From G963663735 sp963663735 (lineage in GTDB: Bacteria; Acidobacteriota; UBA6911; RPQK01; JAPXNP01): DNA of 64,000 nt. Position numbers and translations under genes: made by a program. The notes beneath the pieces were generated by a model. The model had not been told where the DNA came from, searched no databases, and saw nothing but the letters and a program-made list of their open reading frames with translations. Below are positions 63,133 to 64,000 of this stretch, in pieces. Position 1 is the stretch's first letter. Each line of letters begins with the position of its first letter. The stretch covers positions 1,674,001-1,738,000 of the forward strand of contig CAXXHN010000001.1 of assembly GCA_963663735.2 (NCBI GenBank). The letters are read 5' to 3'.

Positions 63133-63743
63133 AACATCCCGGGCAGGTGACTGTCGAAGAGTCTGGTTCCACCGGCAAAAAACTCCTAATCCAGGGGAGG
63201 TATTTTTGTGCCCGCTATCAAGCATTTTTTTATTGTGAAGAAAAGCACCTTGCGGGAAGCGGAAAAGCGAGGCTTTAATTGCACTGAATCTCCATAATCA
63301 GTTCCTAACCTTCCGGAATTCCTGTCGAGGAATGCCTTCCTGCGGATCATCAATGAATCCTTTTAAATCACTCATTCTACTCTTCCCTCCCGATACTGAA
63401 TTTTAACCTTTTTGCTTTCTTGAGGAGTAGTAAAGTATTCGATCTACATTTCCCGCTGCTTCATAAACCCTTGTTATATCCTGATCTAGCGTACCCCTGT
63501 TATTCATCGGAGGTGGAATTGGTATCGGCATCAAATATTTTCAACATTGATGATCTGCCAGTAACGACTGCGATCAAATGAAGTTTCAGATCAACTGGAG
63601 TGAGTACAGGGGACAGAGGTGTAAACTATGATTGTCTAAACAAGAGATGTCCGATTTAACCTGGCAGGAGGAAGCTTTTCCTGGAGAAGCCAGGGGACCG
63701 GGAGCAAAGAAGGCTTAGCAGAACAATATTGGAGGAGTTCGCT
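63133..63743. other. Long intergenic region with one doubtful small frame
   Basis: 611 bp. A 29-codon frame (GTG 63208 to TAA 63297; starts MPAIKHFFIVKKS) follows GGGGAGG at good spacing and could be a small protein, but nothing else supports it. The rest shows no tRNA, terminator or recognisable gene remnant. The promoter of the receiver gene should lie at the right end. Confidence 0.4.
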
Positions 63744-64000
63744 ATGACTGAGAAAAGAATATCTGTTCTTGTGGTGGATAGTAAATCTGTTTCTCTCAGT
63801 GAGAATTCTGTAATTTTGGAAAACGCCGGTTACAGCGTGACTAAGGCTGGTTCTGGATTGGAATGTCTTGAAAAAATTGCTGCAGAACCGCCGGATCTTG
63901 TTCTGCTGGATGTGGACCTCCCTGATATGAGCGGGATGGAGGTCTGCAGAGAAATCAAAGGGAATCTTGAATCATCCGACATTTTAGTTGTACTGCTGTC
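63744..64000 (+). CDS. Response-regulator receiver-domain protein (cut by window edge)
   Basis: First 85 residues, GGAGG upstream. Receiver fold with ISVLVVDSKS, where the second acidic residue of the usual DD/DE pair is Ser, and phospho-acceptor Asp in LLDVDLPDMSGMEV. The output domain, if any, lies beyond the window. The loss of one magnesium-binding acid could weaken phosphorylation. Confidence 0.88.
   Translation, partial: MTEKRISVLVVDSKSVSLSENSVILENAGYSVTKAGSGLECLEKIAAEPPDLVLLDVDLPDMSGMEVCREIKGNLESSDILVVLL

Overview
The window comes from a diderm (Gram-negative type) bacterium of moderate GC. It encodes an Omp85/BamA-type outer-membrane barrel protein, lipid and dTDP-sugar enzymes, type IV pilus genes, NtrYX and a one-piece tmRNA. 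The short pilins with a ring of Ala/Ser/Thr after the N-terminal helix resemble those of Acidobacteriota, Deltaproteobacteria-like and FCB-type lineages. No rRNA or marker gene fixes the phylum, so I do not name one. Gene density is high, most genes sit in short operons with ATGA-type overlaps, and there is no insertion sequence, prophage or CRISPR array.

Layout, left to right. (1) 0-12 kb: a cut-off hydantoinase/oxoprolinase A gene; a nitrogen block (ntrY-ntrX-xerC facing glnA); then a leftward operon hyuB - GNAT acyltransferase - N-succinylamino-acid-racemase-like enolase. The last two correspond to two steps of the known route that turns D-amino acids into L-amino acids through N-succinyl intermediates. 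(2) 12-18.3 kb: type IV pilus core genes pilB, pilT, pilC, a major pilin and a second pilin. (3) 18.3-25.5 kb: a leftward run plsC, M24 peptidase, tex, single-POTRA Omp85 protein, hisI, hisG. (4) 25.7-37 kb: rfbB, rfbA, polA, an ECF sigma / zinc anti-sigma / HtrA-like pseudoprotease operon, uvrA and a conserved unknown gene. (5) 37-46.3 kb: coaE and a Kef-type antiporter (leftward), the tmRNA gene, a frameshifted four-helix-bundle pseudogene, an SbcD/SbcC-like pair and an MFS transporter of higher GC than its surroundings.

(6) 46.6-55.4 kb is the most unusual part. It is a compact rightward operon: hybrid histidine kinase with three receivers and a phosphotransfer domain that has lost its histidine; a separate intact Hpt protein; a receiver-PilB ATPase-receiver fusion; a zinc-ribbon membrane protein whose C-terminus looks like a pilin head; and two tandem pilin-like proteins sharing a nearly identical N-terminal 319 bp but carrying unrelated C-terminal domains. 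I read it as a candidate phosphorelay-controlled pilus or pseudopilus assembly system, distinct from the standard pil cluster at 12-18 kb.

(7) 55.4-64 kb: a copper-type P1B ATPase next to a nickel superoxide dismutase that carries a Sec signal peptide ending at the nickel-hook histidine; an ACT-domain protein; a secreted glycosidase-like protein; an N-formylglutamate amidohydrolase-like / glutathione-synthetase-like pair with strong inverted repeats upstream of each; and a receiver-domain gene cut by the right edge. Start codons were chosen by Shine-Dalgarno match, family length and signal-peptide position; several are shorter than the longest open frame.
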